The notes beneath the pieces were generated by a model. It was not told where the DNA came from. It ran no database searches and saw only the letters and a list, made by a program, of their open reading frames with translations. The translations under genes and the position numbers were made by a program. This document shows positions 60,008-64,000 of a stretch of DNA of 64,000 bases, one piece after another. Positions within the stretch are counted from its first letter, which is position 1; each line of letters starts with the position of its first letter. Source of the stretch: Cristatella mucedo (Eukaryota > Bryozoa > Phylactolaemata > Cristatellidae). The stretch is from NCBI GenBank assembly GCA_009760855.2, contig WPIO01000009.1:2951001-3015000 (forward strand). Direction: 5' to 3'.

Positions 60008-63000
60008 AGAAGAGAGAGAGAGAGAGAGAGAGGAAGATGGGGGAGAGAGAGAGGGGGAGAGAGAGAGCGAGAGGGGGAGAGAGAGAGAGAGGGAGAGAGG
60101 GAGAGAGGGGGAGAGAGAGAGGGGAGAGAGGGGAGAGAGGGGAGAGAGAGAGGGGGAGAGAGAGAGGGGGAGGGAGAGAAAGAGAGGAGAGAGAGGAGAG
60201 AGAGAGGAGGAGAGAAGAGGGGAGGAGAGGGGAGAGAGGGGGGAGGGGGGGGAGGGGGGAGGGAGGGGGGGAGAGAGGAGAGAGAGAGAGGAGCAGGGGA
60301 GAAGAGGGGGAGAGAGCGGGGGGGAGAGAGGGAGGGAGGGGGGGGGGGGAGGGAGAGGGGGAGAGGGAGAGAGGGAGAAAGGGGGGGGGGAGGGGAAGAG
60401 AGAGGAGGGAGAGAGAGAGAGAGAGGAGGGAGGGAGAGAGAGAGAGGGAGGGAGGGGGAGAGGAGAGAGAGGGGAGAGGGGGGGGGGGAGAGGGGAGGGG
60501 GGGAGGGGGGAGGGGAGGAGGGGGGGGAGGGGGGGAGGAGGAGGGGGAGGAGGGGGGGAGGGGGGGGAGGGAGGAGAGGGAGGGGGGAAGAGAGGGGAAG
60601 AGGGGGGGAGGAGGGGAGGGGAGAGGGAGGGGGGAGAGGAGAGAGAGGGGAGGAGGGGGGAGAGGAGGGGAGAGAGGGGGGGGGGGGAAAGAAGAGGGGG
60701 GAAGGGGGGAGGGGAGGGGGAGGAGGGGGAGGAGAGGAGGGAGAGAGGAGGGGAGGGGGGGGAGGGGAGGGGAGAGGGAGAAAGGGGAGGAGAGGAGGAG
60801 GGGAGGAGGGAGGAGGGAGGGAGAGGAGAGGGGAGGGGGGAGGGGGGGGGGGGGGAAGGGGGGGGGGGGAGGGGGGGGGGAGGGGGGAGGGGGGGGAGGG
60901 GGGGAGAGGGGGGGGGAGAGAGGGGAGGGGGGAGGGAGAGGGGAGGAGAGGGGGGAGGGAGGAGGAGGAGAGGAGAGAAGGGGGGGGAGGGAGAGGGGAG
61001 GAGGGGGGGGAGGAGGAGGAGGAGGGGGGGGGAGAGGAGGGGGGGGAGGGGGAGGGGGGGGGGGGAGGGGGGAGGGAGAGGGAGAGAGAGGGGGGGGAGA
61101 GGAGAGAGAGAGAGAGAGAGAGAGGGAGAGGGGGGGGGAGGGAGGGGAGGGAGGAAGAGGAGGAGGGGGGAGGAGAAGGGGAGAGGGGGGGGGGGGAGGG
61201 AGGGGGGGGGGGGGGGGAGAGGGGAGAGGAGGGGGGGGGGGGGGGGGAGGGGGGGAGAGGGGGGGGGGGAGAGGAGGGAGGAGGGGAGGGGAGAGAGGGG
61301 GGAGGGGGGGGGAGAGGAGGGGGAGAGGAGAGGGGAGAGGGGGGGGGGGGGAGGGAGGGAGGGAGAGAGGGAAGAGGAGGGGGAGGGGGAGGGGGAGGGA
61401 GAGGGGGAGAGGGAGAGAGAGAGGGAGAGGGGGGAGGGAGGAGGGAGAGGGGGGGAGGGGAGGAGGAGGAGGGGAGGGGGGAGGAGAGAGAGGAGGGGGG
61501 AGGAGGGGGGAGAGGGGGGAGAGGAGGGGAGGGAGGGAGAGAGGAGAGAGGAGGGGGAGGGGGGGGGGGGGAGGAGGGGGAGGGAGGGAGGAGAGAGGGG
61601 GGGGGGGGAGGGGGGGGGGGGGGGGAGAGGGGGAGGGGGAGAGAGGGAGAGAGGGGGGGGAGAGGGAGGGGGGGGGGGGGGGGAGAGGGAGGGAGGGAGA
61701 GAGGGGAGGGGAGAGGAGAGGAGGGGGGGGGGGGAGGGGGGGGAGAGAGGGGGGGGGAGAGAGGAGAGAGAGAGGAGAGGGGGGAGAGGGGGGAGAGAGA
61801 GGGGAGGGGGGGGGGGAGGGGAGGGGGGAGAGGGGGGGGGAGGGAGGGGGAGGGAGGAGAGAGGGGGAGAGAGGGGGAGAGAGGAGAGGGGAGGGGGAGG
61901 GGAGAGGGAGGAGGGGAGGGAGGGAGGAGGAGGGAGGAGGAGGGAGGGGAGGGGGGGAGGGAGGAGGGAGGGGGAGGAGAGGGAGAGGGGGAGGAGGGAG
62001 AGAGGGGAGGGAGAGGAGGAGGGGGGAGGAGAGGAGGGGGAGGAGGAGGAGGGAGGAGAGGGGAGAGGAGGGAGGAGAGGGGAGGGAGAGAGAGAGGGAG
62101 AGAGAGGGGGGGAGAGGGGGAGGGAGGGAGAGGGAGGAGAGGGAGGAGGGAGGGGAGGGAGGGGAGGGGGGAGAGGAGAGGAAGGAGAGAGAGGAGGGGG
62201 AGGAGAGGAGAGGAGGGGGGGGGGAGAGGGGAGGAGAGGGAGAGGGGGAGGGGAGAGGGAGAGGGGGGGGAGGGAGAGAGAGAGAGAGGGGAGAGGGGAG
62301 GGAGGGAGAGGGGGAGAGGAGGGAGGGAGGAGGGGAGGGAAGGGAGAGGGAGAGAGAGAGGGGGAGAGGGGGGAGAGGAGGAGGAGAGAGAGGGAGAGAG
62401 GAGAGGGGAGAGAGGGGGGGGGGGGGGAGGGGGGGAGGGGAGAGGGGAGGGGGGAGGGGGAGGGAGAGGGGGGAGGGGGGGAGAGAGAGAGAGAGAGAGG
62501 GAGAGAGAGAGGAGGAGGGAGGGGAGGAGGAGAGGGGGGGGGGAGAGGAGGGGAGAGGGGAGGGGGGGGGGGGGGGGAGGGAGGAGGGGGGGGGGGAGAG
62601 AGGAGAAGGGAGGGGGGAGGAAGGAGGGGGGGAGAGGGGAAAGAGGAGGGGGGGGGGGGGGGGAGGGGGGGAGAGGGGGAGGGGGGGGGGGGGGGGGGGG
62701 GAGAGGAGGAGAGGAGAGGGAGGAGGGGAGGGAGAGGGGGGAGAGAGAAGGGGGGGAGGGAGGGAGGGGGGAGGAGAGGGGGAGAGAGGGGGGGGGAGGG
62801 GAGAGAGAGGAGAGGGGAGAGAGAGAGAGAGGGAGAGAGGGAGGAGAGAGAGGAGAGAGAGAGAGGGGAGAGAGGAGAGAGGAGAGAGGGGGGAGGAGAG
62901 AGGGGGGAGGAGAGAGGAGGAGAGGGAGGGGGGGAGGGAGGGGAGAGGAGAGGAGGGGGAGGGGGAGGAGAGGGGGAGGAGAGGAGGAGAGAGGGAGAGG

Positions 63001-63196
63001 AGGGGAGGGAGGGAGAGGAGAGAGGAGGGGGGGGAGGAGAGAGAGGGAGGGGAGAGAGAGAGAGAGAGAGAGAGGGGAGGGGGGGGAGAGAGAGAGGGGG
63101 GGGAGAGGGGGGGAGGAGGAGGGGGAGGAGGGGAGAGAGAGAGGGAGGGAGGGGGGGAGGGGAGGGGGGGAGGGGGGGGGGAGGGGAGGGGGGGAG

Positions 63197-63235
<39 letters not shown>

Positions 63236-63754
63236 GAGGGGGGAGAGGGAGGGGGAGAGGGGAGAGGGAAGGGAGGGGAGGAGGGGAGGGAGAGGAGAGA
63301 GGGGAGGAGGGAGGGGGAGAGGGAGGAGGGAGGGAGGGGAGGGAGAGGAGAGAGAGGAGGAGGAGGGGAGAGGAGAGAGGGAGAGAGGAGGAGGGGAGAG
63401 GGAGGGGGAAGAGAGAGGGAGGAGGGAGGGGGAAAAGGGGAGGAGGGAGAGGGGGGAGAGGAGAGGAGGGGAAGGGGAGAGGGGAGAGAGGGAGAGAGGA
63501 GGGAGGGGAGGGGAGAGGGGGGGGAGGGAGGAGGGGAGAGAGGAGAGGGAGAGGAGAGGGAGAGGAGGAGAGGGGAGAGGGAGAGAGGAGGAGGAGGGAG
63601 AGAAAGGAGGGGAGAGGAGAGGGGAGAGGGGAGAGGGGAGAGGGGAGAGGGGAGAGGGGAGAGGGGAGAGAGGAGAGAGGGAGGAGGGGAGAGAGGAGAG
63701 GGGAGAGGGGGAGGGGGAGGGAGAGGGGGAGGGGGAGAGGGGGAGGGAGGGGGG

Positions 63755-63790
<36 letters not shown>

Positions 63791-64000
63791 GGGGGAGAGA
63801 GGGAGAGAGGAGGGAGAGAGAGGGAGGGGGGGAGGGAGGGGGGAGGGAGAGGAGGGGGGGGGAGAGAGGGGAGGAGAGGGGGAGGAGGGGGAGAGGGGAG
63901 AGGAGGGGGAGAGGGAAAGGGGGGAGAGGAGAGAGGAGAAAGGGGGAGGAGGGAGGAGAAGGGAGAGAGGGGGGGGGGGAGGAGAGGAGAGCGGGGGGGG
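60008..64000. repeat. 4-kb polypurine (GA/G-run) tract reaching the window edge
   Basis: Almost four kilobases of only G and A on the + strand. I find one T (about 60038) and four C (60068, 60294, 60317, 63992). It starts as clean (GA)n and becomes irregular mixes of GAGA, GGAG and long G runs with no fixed period. It may be a degenerate satellite or, at least in part, poor consensus over a long GA repeat. Confidence 0.93.

Overview
The window is animal genomic DNA, mostly non-coding. It has spliced genes with GT-AG introns (one GC-AG), many degenerate non-LTR retrotransposons, tRNA-derived SINEs, a hAT transposase relic and long microsatellites. There are no operons, ribosome binding sites or other bacterial signals. 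The exon lengths of the two genes match what I recall of tandem-repeat galectins such as galectin-9 and galectin-4 of chordates. With L2-type LINEs and Tigger-like ends this makes a non-mammalian chordate or another deuterostome plausible, but the sequence does not settle the species.

Galectin cluster (about 2.6-32.2 kb). Two tandem-repeat galectin genes lie head to tail on the + strand. The second is complete: eight exons between 17237 and 32216, a 900-nt coding sequence, 299 residues, two carbohydrate-recognition domains (CRDs) joined by a short Pro/Ser-rich linker. The first is cut by the left edge of the window: only its last five exons (2596-10818) are visible. All five have exactly the same lengths as their counterparts in the second gene (120, 54, 83, 217 and 114 nt), so the pair arose by tandem duplication. 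The proteins should be secreted or cytosolic beta-galactoside-binding lectins; no signal peptide is visible.

Transposons. Two L2-like LINE families dominate. Family A ends in (ATT)n and family B ends in repeats of ATTAC. Copies on both strands lie in the introns and in the region to the right. In two places an antisense A copy is joined 5' end to 5' end with a sense B copy. At least two SINE types carry a tail copied from, or shared with, family A.

32-52 kb has no gene I can support. It holds LINE and SINE fragments, GA/CT microsatellites, a GC-rich stretch at about 47-49 kb and a 12-bp minisatellite at 48.8-49.2 kb.

52.2-58.0 kb holds a broken hAT (DUF4371/ZMYM-type) transposase. It is interrupted by a sense L2-A copy and an antisense L2-B copy. 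Both have short target-site duplications, and leaving either one out joins the hAT reading frame across the gap.

60.0-64.0 kb is almost pure purine (G and A) up to the window edge, either a huge degenerate (GA)n satellite or an assembly artefact.
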